Positions 27,201 through 39,200 of a stretch of 64,000 bases of DNA are shown here, one piece after another (positions within the stretch are counted from its first letter, which is position 1; the number at the start of each line of letters is the position of its first letter). Both the position numbers and the translations under genes were made by a program. Under the pieces are notes generated by a model. The model saw only the letters and a program-made list of their open reading frames with translations, did not search any database and was not told where the DNA came from. The stretch spans positions 8,795,951-8,859,950 of the forward strand of contig NC_059076.1 in NCBI RefSeq assembly GCF_020497125.1, written 5' to 3'. The DNA comes from Mauremys mutica. Lineage: Eukaryota; Chordata; Testudines; Geoemydidae.

Positions 27201-30200
27201 GGCCCCTCTCAGTGGTGTAATTTTCCTCCATCACAGTTACGAGGAGCTGATTTTCACACTGGAAAACCAGAACCAGTGCAGGGGATGATTTGGGGTGAGG
27301 AGACTCTCTGAAGAGGCGGGTGTGGGTAATTGTACTAGGGAGTGCTTGAGACGTCGGGCTGGGGAATGAGGGCTCACTGCATGACCCTGTGGGACAAGGG
27401 AGAAAGTGCAGCGTGGCACCATGTAGCTCTGAAGAACTGGACCGTAAAGGGCATGTGCCATGCGACTGTCAGCTGGCGAGGCGGATGTATCAGCGGATTT
27501 CCCAACTGACTGCTTTGTGCTGGGCAACCCCTCCCACCGTGACATGGAAGTGGCTGCTGGTGGGTTCCTCTACAGCAGGGGTGCTGGGCCTTGCACATGT
27601 AAACCCAGGGGGAAAAGTGATGAGCAAGACCGGGTGCCAGGGAACCCAAGCTGTCTGAATGAGAGCGTTACTGTGCAACTGCCAGCAGCTGTGAGGCCTG
27701 AGAAGAAATCCATGGCTAAGTAGCTCATTTGCATGACAATACTTGCACTTCAGCTGACATCCCATCAGACTAACCCATTCTGTGAGACCATGTTTGGTCT
27801 TGAGAAAAGAAGACTGAGGACATCAAGTCTTTTTAAGGGATGTTATAAAGAAGACAGTGATCAACTGTTTTGCATGTTCACTGAAGGTAGAACAAGAAGC
27901 AATGGGCTTACTCTGCAGCAAGGGAGATGTAGGTTAGATATTAAGAAAACTTTCTAGCTGTCAGGGTAGCTAAGCACTGGAATCCCCAGCCTTGGAGATT
28001 TTAAAGAACAGGTTGAACAAACACCTTTCAGAGATGGTCTAGGTTTATTTGGTCCAGCTGCAGCCCATTGGGCTAGATTTGCTTCCAGCCCTACTTTTTT
28101 ATTATTCTATGATGATTATTGGTATTCCAGTATTGCCCAACCAAGATCGAGACCCCAGTTGTGCCAAGCATGGTGCAAACAGAGTACAAGTCAGGTCCTG
28201 CACTGAATAGTTTGCAAATGTCCCTTTTTTGTCTAGCGAAGTAGATGCACTGGGGACATGAGCTGGATATCACTCAGTAAGGAGGACTGCACCTCGCACT
28301 TAACCTTAGATGTGCCTCTCACACCTTGTAGAGACTTTCAAGTGCAAAGGCCACAGAATCCCTTGATTATTTGGGTCTTTGAAGATCTTGTTGACCCGGG
28401 CGAGGGATCAGATGAGTTTTCCTGTTTCTCTTTGGTGTTTGTCATAGATGTCATAGAATATTAGGGTTGGAAGGGACCTCAGGAGGTCATCTAGTCCAAC
28501 CCGCTGCTCAAAGCGAGACCAATCCCCAGATTTTTTACCCCAGTTCCCCAAATGGCCCCCTCAAGGATTGAGCTCACAACCCTGGGTTTAGCAGGCCAAT
28601 GCTCAAACCACTGAGCTATCCCTCCCCCAATGGCCTTCTCCATTTTGGCCTTTTCCTTTGAGTCTTTCTTGAGAAGTTGGCTGGGTATTTATGTGTTCTT
28701 TCTGCCCATCGCTGTGGTTATGTGGACGCTAGTCAAAGTTGGGTCATTAACATTTCCAGTTAAGAGAAGCAAACCCACTAGGCTCCCCTTCAGTCCCCAG
28801 CATTAGAAATAGACCGGTCCAGTCAGCTAAGTGCCCAGTGTTTAATTTCTGTACAATTACTGCACAGCCGGGGCAAAGAGATGGGGCTTGCAACGCTCTC
28901 AAAATAGATTGCAGGAGCTGCAGGATTTTCCATTGTTATGAATTTCTTAATAGTGTTTTGTTTGCTAGTCCCAGGATAAGAGATATTACCTCACCTTCCA
29001 TGTCTCTCTTTGTGGTGTTTTGTCATGAAAGGTGACTCTTTTTGCAGAGCTCTGTAAGACAGTGCAGGAAGTGGTCATGTCATGGTTCAGCTAGTCTGGT
29101 GATCTGTTTCAGACAGTGCTTGACACGTCAGAGGAAGGACTCAGAGTGGTCCTATTTGTGCACTGCTCCATGAGGGGAGGGGATTTATGGTCTGAGGCCA
29201 GAAGATGAACAATGAATACTCTGAAGTATGAGGATTGATGGCCCTTCTCCATTTTATCTTAGGTAGTTGAAAGAAAAACCCTCCTCATGAAACAAAAACT
29301 CCACCCTTCTCAGAAATGGTTAGCAACACCAACATAAATAAATCAGTACATTAAATGAAACCGTTACCAGTGATGCAAAAATCACACCAATCAGGGGCCA
29401 AGAAAAGCCAAAAAGAAAAATGAAGAAAGTGGGAAAGCCCAGTCGGCAGGAAGGATGTTCTGACAGTTGGGTCACGGGTCTAAGACTAAGGAAACCTGCG
29501 TTCAAAACCTTCCTCTGCAACCAGACTTCATTGGTGACCTTGGGCAAGTAACTTGGCTCCAGATCCACAAAGGTATTTAGGCTTCTAACTTCCACTGAAA
29601 TTGATTTATTGGCCCAACTTCTGTCCAGGAGAGAGACAGGCTTTCAGAAGAAGAAAAAGAGCTTGATGAAGTGCAAAACCTTTTATGCCTCAGTTTCCCA
29701 TCTGTAAAATGGGGATAATAGCACTTCCCTATCTTACGGGGAGGGTTGTGAGGTGCTATAGTCTGAAAGCCGTGTAAGCAGATAGCACCAAAGCCAGTCA
29801 GACACCGGGCAGTAGAAAGCCACTCCTAGGCATGTGTAGGAACATAGGCCCATATTACACCTGAGTGAACTATGGGTTCAAATTGAGTTTGGATATTAGC
29901 ATGAGCAGTAGGCCCAAAGCATGTGACCAAAAAGAGTAAGATAATGAAAAAGAGGAATTGTTTGTGTTCAAATTGTAGTGACCCTTGAAAACCAGTGTTA
30001 CCTTATTTAAGGTTTGAGCTAAATAATAGAAATGAAGAAAACTTGGTTAGTTGGGTGCCAGGTGCAGTAAATAATTAGTTTGTTTAGAAAGGAGTGCTTA
30101 GTCCAATATAGGGTTACCATACGCCCATATTTTCCCAGACATGTCCAGCTTTTTAGTTTTTAAATCGCCATCCGGGAGGAATTTTTAAATATCTAAAAAG

Positions 30201-33200
30201 GTCTGGGAAAATACGGACGTATGGCAACCCTAGTCCAATAGCTAGGAAAAAATACAGCAAGGTAAGATAAGAAGATAACTTTGAAGAGAATTCGGCCATT
30301 AACTGTTTCATCAGGCTTTAGCTAAGGTCTAATAACCAGCAATGACATCACTTGTTTGTTATAGTGTATTCTAGGGGTTCTTTGTCAGAGCTTTTCCTTA
30401 CCCCTCTGGAGTCATGCCATGATGGGAAGGTGTCTCCTGGACCTGACCCTGTTGTAAGTATTTTGGCCAATGCTTATAACTGTATTGTTGCCCGGGTATA
30501 GTGTATAGATGTATACATTTATATTGTATTTTGGATGTAACCAACAGCCAGTGGCCTTTGAGACTAATAAAGGAATGCGTGTGCGGAAACTGAGTCATGG
30601 TGAATCTTGATGAACTTATTAGGAAAATGATTTCCAACAACACAGGAAACCTTGTGGTTTGGCGTACAAAGCCACTGGAGAGGGTGCAAAGGACGCAGGT
30701 GCCCTAAACCAAATTTGTTAATCTGAAGCATCCAGCTAGTCCTATGCACTCATGCAAGTGGACTGGGTCTGTTGTGATTTTAGACAGTCAAAATTGCACA
30801 TGTCCTCCTTGAGTTTTCAGAAATTAAGATGTTTAATGTCACATTTTTATCAGTTTTTGGCATTCGGGTCCAAATACAATTAGCTGGAGTTTGTAATTTG
30901 TTGTATAAAACAGTAAATGTGCACAGAAATGAATACTGGATATGTACGTTCTGCAAAATGCTGCAGAGATGAGCTAAGCAAGAATCAACAGGAACAGAGG
31001 AGCAGGTATTTCTAGCCCCACAAACTAGAACTAGCATGTGAGAGCCCGTCTCCTGGTATGTCTCTCGTGAGCATTCTCGAAGTGCTACAGGAGAGTCAGA
31101 CATGACATTGCACGTGGTGAACCAGCATGCGCAGGATTTTTTAATGGCATTTTGTGGAGGAAGCTGCAAGAGCAGGGCTGGCAGTTCTGGAGAGTTTGTA
31201 CAGCACAGTGGTTTTGTGGTCCGTGACTTTGGCTCCTGACCATTACTGTAATACAAATAATAAATTATAAGAACAAGAAGAAAGCAAGAGAGTTTAAAAA
31301 AAACACAGTGGAGGGCAGAAAATAGAGTTAAAAAGAAAATCATTTTGATACTAGTCAAGTCTAAGAGCCAGTATTCTTGGGATCACCTCTCAGAGACATA
31401 TGGGGCACATTAGTTCTTAATGCTTAATAGAAATTGGTGGGTGCTGCCTAAATGGAGCTGAGTTAATTTGCAGCACTGGCCCTTTTAAGTGCTACTATAG
31501 GGATGTATCAAGCTCCTAAGCCATATCCCACTGAATATATTTATCTGGCCACCATAACAACCTGAGATTCTGCTGAATTCACCTTGTATTTAAAAAAAAA
31601 TAACAGTGCAGCTCTGAGAGAGGTGTGAACTGATTTGCTCATCTCAATAGGGCGTTAAAAGAACACCATCAACTTAAATATCACACGTCTGTCTGAACGT
31701 GTTTTACCTGCTTTACAAGTGACAACAAAGGGTATTATTGTGGCTGAAAACTATCAGAGAAAAAATATTTTCAGGTTTGTTTTCAATTTGTTTCCCAAGT
31801 GCAATTGTCAGCAAACAATATCATCACTGTTTCTCCTGGAACAGCCAGTTAGGTCATCAGACTCCTCCATTGTGTCCCTTCCACACAGCAAGCAACAGTT
31901 GAGAACAAATTTCTAATAGGAAAATATGATTGGAAGACCAAAAAAAAAAAAAGACAGACTCACTGGCAGTTGTAATCCTGAATTTACTTCTAACTTAAAT
32001 TTTTAAACGGATCATATTTCAAACTCATGATGCCCCTTTGACTCTGGAACCTAATGATGGCATTTGAAAAACTAGCTTTCCTAAGTTAGGCTTCCAGAAT
32101 ACACATGCTAAAGAACACACAGTTACATGTCAAATTTATGTACATAATTGCACAGAGAGGAGATGGAATGCTTGATGCAATATTCGAGATGCAGTCACAC
32201 CGGACTGCCCTAAGAAGGGGTTATCATCTCCAAGCTCTGTGATATGAAGCCCATATCTCTGCAACCCATATAAATTATGGAACAGCCATCGGGCGGTGCT
32301 GTCTGTCAACATGGGCTGAATTTTAGCTGCTGACTTAACAATGAAGGACTTACATTTTAACCATGTATTCCTGTAACAAGTGGTAGGAAGGAATTCTGGC
32401 GGATGGGACTAAATAAGTTGTTACCTGTTTATTTTCACTTGTGAAGGAAAGTCTGTTTGTAAAACATAGATCCCCCTTGAACTAACAATTGCCTCTGCAC
32501 TTTTTACCAGACATACTTTCATCCCAGAAAAATTATGATTTCTAGCATCGAGGGTAAAGACTTGGGGAATTTACAGTTATTCATTTTTCTAGTGATGTGC
32601 AAAATGAATCCCAGTACCGATTGTCTTCTAGTTTATTTGCCCTCTCTGCTGCCTGAAGCTATGTGAGCCAAGATTTGTTGCAGAGATTTCAATGAATGAT
32701 GTGGCATCCTACCTTTGGGAGATCCTAGGGGCTGCTGTGATTTTAGGATTGACAGCCGTATAATTGGAAGTTGGTCATTAGGTGGATCAAATTTAAAGAA
32801 GAAAATGGAGGGCAAGGCAGTTTCTGAAAGCAGAGCAGGCTTTGGGGAGTATTAGACCCAGTGCTGTGTTATTGCAGAGCAGTCTGAAGGTAGTGACTTT
32901 GGAAGAGGAATGAACTGTGATCTGTAATCTGGCTGTGCACTAGGGAGAGCTGCAGATGTCAAGGGGATGGAATCTTTTCCCATAGCCTAGAAGAGTAGCA
33001 GAGCTGCTCCATGGCGACTACTGCAGACCCAGGGGAGTAGTTGAGAACAAGAACAGATTGGAAACACGGCATAACTTTTAATGGCGAGAGTAATTAACCA
33101 CTGGAACAATTTACCCAGGGGTGTGGTGTATCCTCCATCACTGACAATTTTTAAAGCAAGATTGGATGTTTTTTTAAGATATCTGCTCTAGGAATTATTC

Positions 33201-36200
33201 TGGGGGCAGTTCTCTGTCCTATGCTATATAGGGAGTCAGATGAGATGCTCACAATGGTCTCTTCTGGTCTTGGTACTCTGGAAAAAACCCAACCCTATGC
33301 AGTGGGATCTGACCTGCTCCGAGCATGCCTCCAAAGCAGGGTGCAGGGACCTCCTCCCCCACTGCTGTGATTGGAGACACACAGATGGTGCAAGGCACCC
33401 TGCATGGCAGAACGACCCCACTGTTCTGCACTCGGAGCCTGTGGGGGGGAGTGGGGGGCTGTGTCCCTAAGAAATAAATGCAACGAGAAGGGATCTGAGG
33501 TGACACAAAAGCACATGGTACCAGTATATGATGGGCATACACATTCAGGAGGTATGGTGATGGTTTGGCTGTGTCTTGGGGACACACACACCCTCCTGCC
33601 TAGCCCTCCAGGGTCCCAGCCAGAACTGTGGAAGAAGCAAAGAGAAGAGCATCCCTTCCCAGGCTTGGCAGAGTTCAGCACATGCTGGGTCACAAACTGG
33701 AGAGCACCATGTGAATAATGTCACATGCCGTATATAGAGTTTATGGGGCAGGTTTTCAAAAGCTGTCAGGGACCATTTTGCAAGGGCTCAGCACCCATTT
33801 TTGCAACATTTTCAAAGGGCTCCTCCTTCAACATACTGAGCTCTTCTGAAAAGCTGGCCACTCACTTTGGTGCCTGACTGGCCGATGGGCCCTTGGAAGT
33901 CGTACTCCAGATTGGGATGCTGAGCAATTTTGAAAATCTGACTTTCTGCGTGTCTTCCGATCCAGTCACAGAGTTTCAGTGAAAGGGAGTCCCAGACACT
34001 GGGATCTCAGCAGGGATAAGGAAAAGGAAATGTAAACAATAAACATGTAGGGTGAATATCAGAGGAAAGTCCAGATTGCAATGGTGGAAGCTCCAGTATT
34101 TGCCAGTTAAACTCGAATGGCCAAATGCTTGAAATACGAACTGCAAGTTACAATCCTGGACAGGACTCTGGTCTTAAAATATCAGATGCAAATATGTGTG
34201 CGTGTGCAGATATATCTCTTATTTCTGCATTAACGCATGAAATGTTTAATTTCAGACAAAGATGGCCTAGAGCTTTAGAACCTCATTTGCTGAAACTCTA
34301 TTTCACTGCAGTCAGTATTAATAGCTTCTCCATGAATAGATTAGATGCTGCAAGTGACAACAAACCTATTTGAGAGAAATTTAATAGGCAGGTTTATTGA
34401 AGTTTATTAGCTCAGGCTTGTTGGCTATTAGAAGAACAGAGCCTGATAAATCTAAATGTCAAAGCGTTTGTTTGTGGGTACCAGCAAAATGCTGGAATAC
34501 CTGTCCCGCCGCCCCCTCACCCAGTGAACGTGTCTCATTTGACTCTTCATCATTGCATTAACTGTTTGAGTAAATTGAATGAGAACTTGAATAAGAGAAT
34601 CATTTACATACTTGGAAATTCTGCCTGTGAAGGACATTACTGAACACTGATAAGGAAAGCTCCAGTCAGAGCATTAGGTCTGGCTCAGACAAGCTTTCTT
34701 TCCTGCACTGTGTGTAGGCAAATAAAGAATATTTAATTTCAGACAATTTGCAGAGAATGTAGATAAATATATTTATACCAGAATTAATAAAAACTGGCTA
34801 GAATTCACACACTTCAATCAGCACAGCACAGCAGAATTAGAAAGCTGAATTCTCTTCTAGCCTTTAGCCTTAGGGAGTTGGAATAAGAAATCCTCTCAAA
34901 TCAGTCATCTGTATTGTGAACCTGTGGTTCTCAACTCATTCACCAGTGTCCAAAAAATGAATGAGAATTTCCTACCTCAAGGCCATGCTCAAATAACATT
35001 AGTGAGTGAAATCTTTCAATGAGAGACCCAGGGCTGTGGTTGGTCTAGTTCAGGGCTGGGCAAACTTTTTGGCCTGAGGGCCACATCAGGTTTCCAAAAC
35101 TGTATGGAGGCTGGGTGTAGTGTATTAAATTGCTCCTCATAGGAATGTGCTACTTATGCTGTACTACTTACAGCTGCCAGTCCTGGTGCTCTGAGCAGCA
35201 TGGTAAGGGGGCAGGGAGCGGGGGGTTAGATAAGAGGCAGGGGTTCCGGGGGGCAGTCAGGGGACAGGGAGCAGGGGGCATTTGGATGGGGCATAGGTTC
35301 TGGCGGGGGTGGTGGTCAGGGGACAGGGAGTGGGGGGGTTGGATAGGCATGGGAGTCCTGGGTGGGGGTGTGGATAGGGGTCAGGGCAGTCAGGGGACAG
35401 GGAGCAGGGGGGGCTGGATGGGTGTGGGGTTCCCAGGGGGCAGTTAGGGGCAGGGGGTCCCGGGAGGGGGTGGTCGGGGACAAGGAGCAGGGGGGGTTGG
35501 ATGGGTCGGGGGTTCTGAGGGGGACATCAGGGGGCAGATAGGGGGTGGGGGCCAGGCTGTTTGGGGAGGCACAGCCTTCCCTACCGGGTGTAGTGTATTA
35601 AATTGCTCCCCATAGGCCTGTGCTACTTACGAAGCACCATAACTGGCAGCCGTAAGTACAGAAACTCCTCACTTAAAGTTGTCCTGGTTAACGTTGTTTC
35701 GTTGTTATGTTGCTGATCAATTAGGGAACATGCTCATTTAAAGTTGTGCGGTGTTTTCTGATAATGTTGTTTGGCAGCCGCCTGCTTTGTCCACTGCTTG
35801 CAGGAAGAGCAGGCCGTTGCAGCAAGCTGGTGGGGGCTTGGAACCAGGGTGGACCAGCAGCCCCCCATTGGCTCCCCGCTCCCCTAAGTTCCCTGTGCTG
35901 CAGCCGCCCAGTAGGCTAGCAAATGCCGGCAGTTCAGCTGTCCCTCCCCCCACTGCCATGTGCTGCTCCTGCTCTCTGCCTTGGAGCTGCTCCCCGAGAC
36001 TCCTGCTTGCTGTGCATGGGGGAGGGGAGAGAGAGGGAGGCAAATGTCAGAGTGTTCCCCTCCCCCATGCTCCTGCACCCTGCTTACTCCATCTTCCATG
36101 GAATAGGGGGAACACCCCCGGGCTCAGGACAGAGGGAGCTTGCTGGCAGCAGCAGCAGTCTCAGCAAGCTGATCTAATTAACAAGGCAGTCCACTTAAAG

Positions 36201-39200
36201 GGACAATGCACATCTCTCTCTCACACACACACACACACACGGGGTGTGTCTCTGCCATGCTGTCTCCCCTCCCTCCATTCCTGCTGCCTTGTAGTGTGTG
36301 AGAGTTAACCCTTGAGGGCTCAGCCAATTGCTAGTTCATCATTTAGCAGTAAGGCATTCCCTGGGACTCCACCCTTTGACTCCACCACCTCAACCAAGCT
36401 TCACAATCATCATCACTGTGTACCAGTATTAAATTATTTGTTTAAAACGTATACTGTATATATATATATATACAGACATATAAAATGTATAGAGTCTTTT
36501 GTCTGGTGAAAAAAAATTCCCTGGTACCTAACCCCCTCATTTACATTAATTCTTATGGGGAAGCTTATGGGGAAATTGGATTCACTTAACATCGTTTCAC
36601 GTAAAGTCGCATTTGTCAGGAACATAACTACAACGTTAAGGGAGGAGATCCTGTAGTACACTGTAAGTAGCACATTCCTACAGGGCGCAATTTAATACAC
36701 TGCACCTGGCAGCCCACACAGCCACACTGCCTGGCAGGAACTCACTGCCCTGCCACCCAGAGCGCTGGCGGCACAGCGAGCTGAGGCTGTGGGGGAGGGC
36801 CAGGGGCTAGCATCCCCGGCCAGGAGCTCAAGGGCCAGGCAGGACAGGACTAACCCTAACCCTAAGCGATAGTTTGCCCACCTCTAGTCTAGTTCAATCT
36901 CATTGACCCCAGCGGAGGAAAGGAGGGTCCGGTGGTCAGGGTACCAGGCTGTATTCCCTGCTCTGACTCAAATTTCTTGTGTGACCCCACGCGAGCCACA
37001 TGGGGTTAGATCCATAAAAGGGATTTAGGTGCCTAATTGCCACTTCAGGTACCTGAATCCAAAATTTAGATCCCAAATTCCCCACTCAGCTGTCGGCCTC
37101 TGAAGTCGCTAGGCACCTCGCTGCCTGCTGGCAAAGTCCCCGAGTTGCCTGATTTGAGTCAGGAGCTTGAACCCAGGTCTTCCAGGAGAGTGTGCTAACC
37201 ACCAGGCTATCTGGTCATTCTCTCTCTCTGGCCCAATGCCTGTTAAAGTATTTCATGTCAAGTGGAACAGCTTCAACAGGAGAGATGGAGACTCACCCCA
37301 GAATCCTCCAGAACGCAGTGGTCAGGGCACTGAGCGTGGAGGGCTGGATCCCAGCTCTGAATCAGACTGAGTGAGGTCTCCCCCATCTCAGCGAGAGCTC
37401 TAACCTCTGGGCTATTGGGCATAGGGGTGGGGGAGGTTTTTTTCCTGAGAAAAGGCTGACTTGACTTAGGGGCCTCACTCCAGTAGAGGGTTCCCGGCTG
37501 AGAATCAAGACCAGAGTCAGGTGCCTAAGTCCCTTTGAACCCTCTCCTGGAGCTAGGTGCCTAAGCCTCCCCTCAGCATTTCCTATTGGCTAGTTAAGGC
37601 AGCTCCCTGCTCAGCATGCTGGCTTCTGTGAATCGCAGTCTTAGATGCCTAATTCTCCCCAGGCACTGCAGTGAGGAGCCTGAGCAGGGGCTGTGGATTT
37701 TACTGGGCAGCAGGGGGGGCCTAACGCTAGATGTTGCAACGGAAACCCTAAGTCCCCTTCGTGGATCTTGCCTGTAGTCTGGGTCTTAGTTCTGCAGCTG
37801 TACAGTGGTACTTCCTACCTCACAGGGGTGTTGGGCAGATAAATACTTTTAAGATTGTGAGGCTCAGGGATACTGTGGTCATGTAGGCCATATAAATATC
37901 ATCGAAAGATACACTGGCCAGTGCCAGCTGCTGCAGGGAGTAGGTACTTAATTGTACAATACTATAGCATAGTGGGGTGGGAAGGGGGTTGAGGTTTCTT
38001 CTTTTTGAAGGGCATGCTGGCTAAGGCCTGGACAATTTTAGACGGGAACGGAGAAGGGTTGAAGCCAGGCATAACAGACTGGCTCCATTTCCCTCAAACT
38101 GGGTATGTAAGTATGTTATTAATTGCACAGGCATGTGATTCTAGAGAAAGGCACATCTCTTGCGTAACTTTGTTAATTGCTTTTGAAAGGTGATGCTTTT
38201 TCACCAAGTATGAAGAAGCACGTGAATGCATTTCCTTTCTGGTGCCCACTGGGTAGACCAGGCAGATGATTCAAGTTCATTTAAAGGCCTTCCGCACTGC
38301 TTTGTCAGCCAGCTGTCAGCAAGAAGTTATTTGAATTATGGTCCTGAATAATATAGTATAGACTCGAGTGACATCCACCTGTCAGCTTCCCTTTCATTCT
38401 TTGCTTTCACTGAATGTTTAAAAGCATACATATAAATTCATGGATGTGCAGTTCTCTATTAAACTCTCCCAAAATTATTTCTTCATTCAATATCTTCCTG
38501 CATCAAGGATGTGAATTTCTGTCTAGCAAAGGGGGAAATAAGGTACAATTCACGTTGCACACTATAGTTAAAACGGTAACTACTTTCATATACACACAGA
38601 GTAGATAAACTTAACAATTTAAAGCCGTTATAGGCAGTTATAGTCAGAAGAGTGACTGTAAAAACTGGCATCATGTGGTTTGTTGTTTGTTCTCCCTCGA
38701 CTTCTGTATCGGATTTGCTGAGTTTACATTCAAGAGATGATTTTTCGAACTAACAGCCCGGCTGCCTGGGATCTAAAAATCATTCCTCTTAAACCTCCAC
38801 CAATAATAAAGATTCTGGTTCAGAACTTAGTTTAGTAAAAACTATGCACAGAGAAGACTAGAACTTGTTTCCTGCTTTAGTGGCTGTGTTGGTTCTGCAT
38901 CGCTCACAACAGTCCAAGTTGGCTTTGTCAGTAAAATAAGCAGCTATGACTCAAAGATGCCCACGGAGTTGGTGTGTTAAGTACAGCTGAGCGAGTATGG
39001 CAAACGAATAACATAAAAAAGGGGGGGAGGGCACACAACTATTTGGATTATAGGAGAATTCACTTGGACTCTGCACCTCTTTTTTATTTGCTTTTGGTGC
39101 ATATTCTAGCAGATGACTTTCCTAACAGGCACTTTTGCCAAGGCAGCAAATGTAAGCGGAATATTTGTGAAATGCAGATTTCAGATTCATCATGTTGACT

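Larger units (their letters stand above)
35051..36886. mobile_element. Non-autonomous hAT transposon, 1.84 kb, with nested element
   Basis: The left terminus CAGGGCTGGGCAAACT matches the reverse complement of the right (TAGAGGTGGGCAAACT), and GTCTAGTT flanks both sides exactly (35043-35050 and 36887-36894), a hAT-type 8-bp duplication. Inside are a G-rich minisatellite (35205-35560), a block (gtgtagtgtattaaattgct) present twice in direct and once in inverted orientation (about 35113, 35588, 36662-36710), and a nested pogo-like element. No transposase frame was seen. Confidence 0.85.

Noticed and set aside
30780..31358. Open frame of 192 codons on the minus strand
   Set aside because: Overlaps a repeat fragment (atacaaataataaatta), lacks a domain and has no similarity I can name. 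Antisense to ADGRL3 with no promoter signal.
35200..35560. CpG island or promoter
   Set aside because: The segment is G-rich but CpG-poor and is a minisatellite inside a transposon.
35751..36308. Open frame of 185 codons on the plus strand
   Set aside because: Lies wholly inside the nested pogo-like element. The Pro/Ser/His-rich composition reflects GC-rich and (CA)n sequence and it is not transposase-like.
36849..36866. Telomere-like taaccctaaccctaa
   Set aside because: Only about two and a half units, inside the end of a hAT element. Not an interstitial telomere array.
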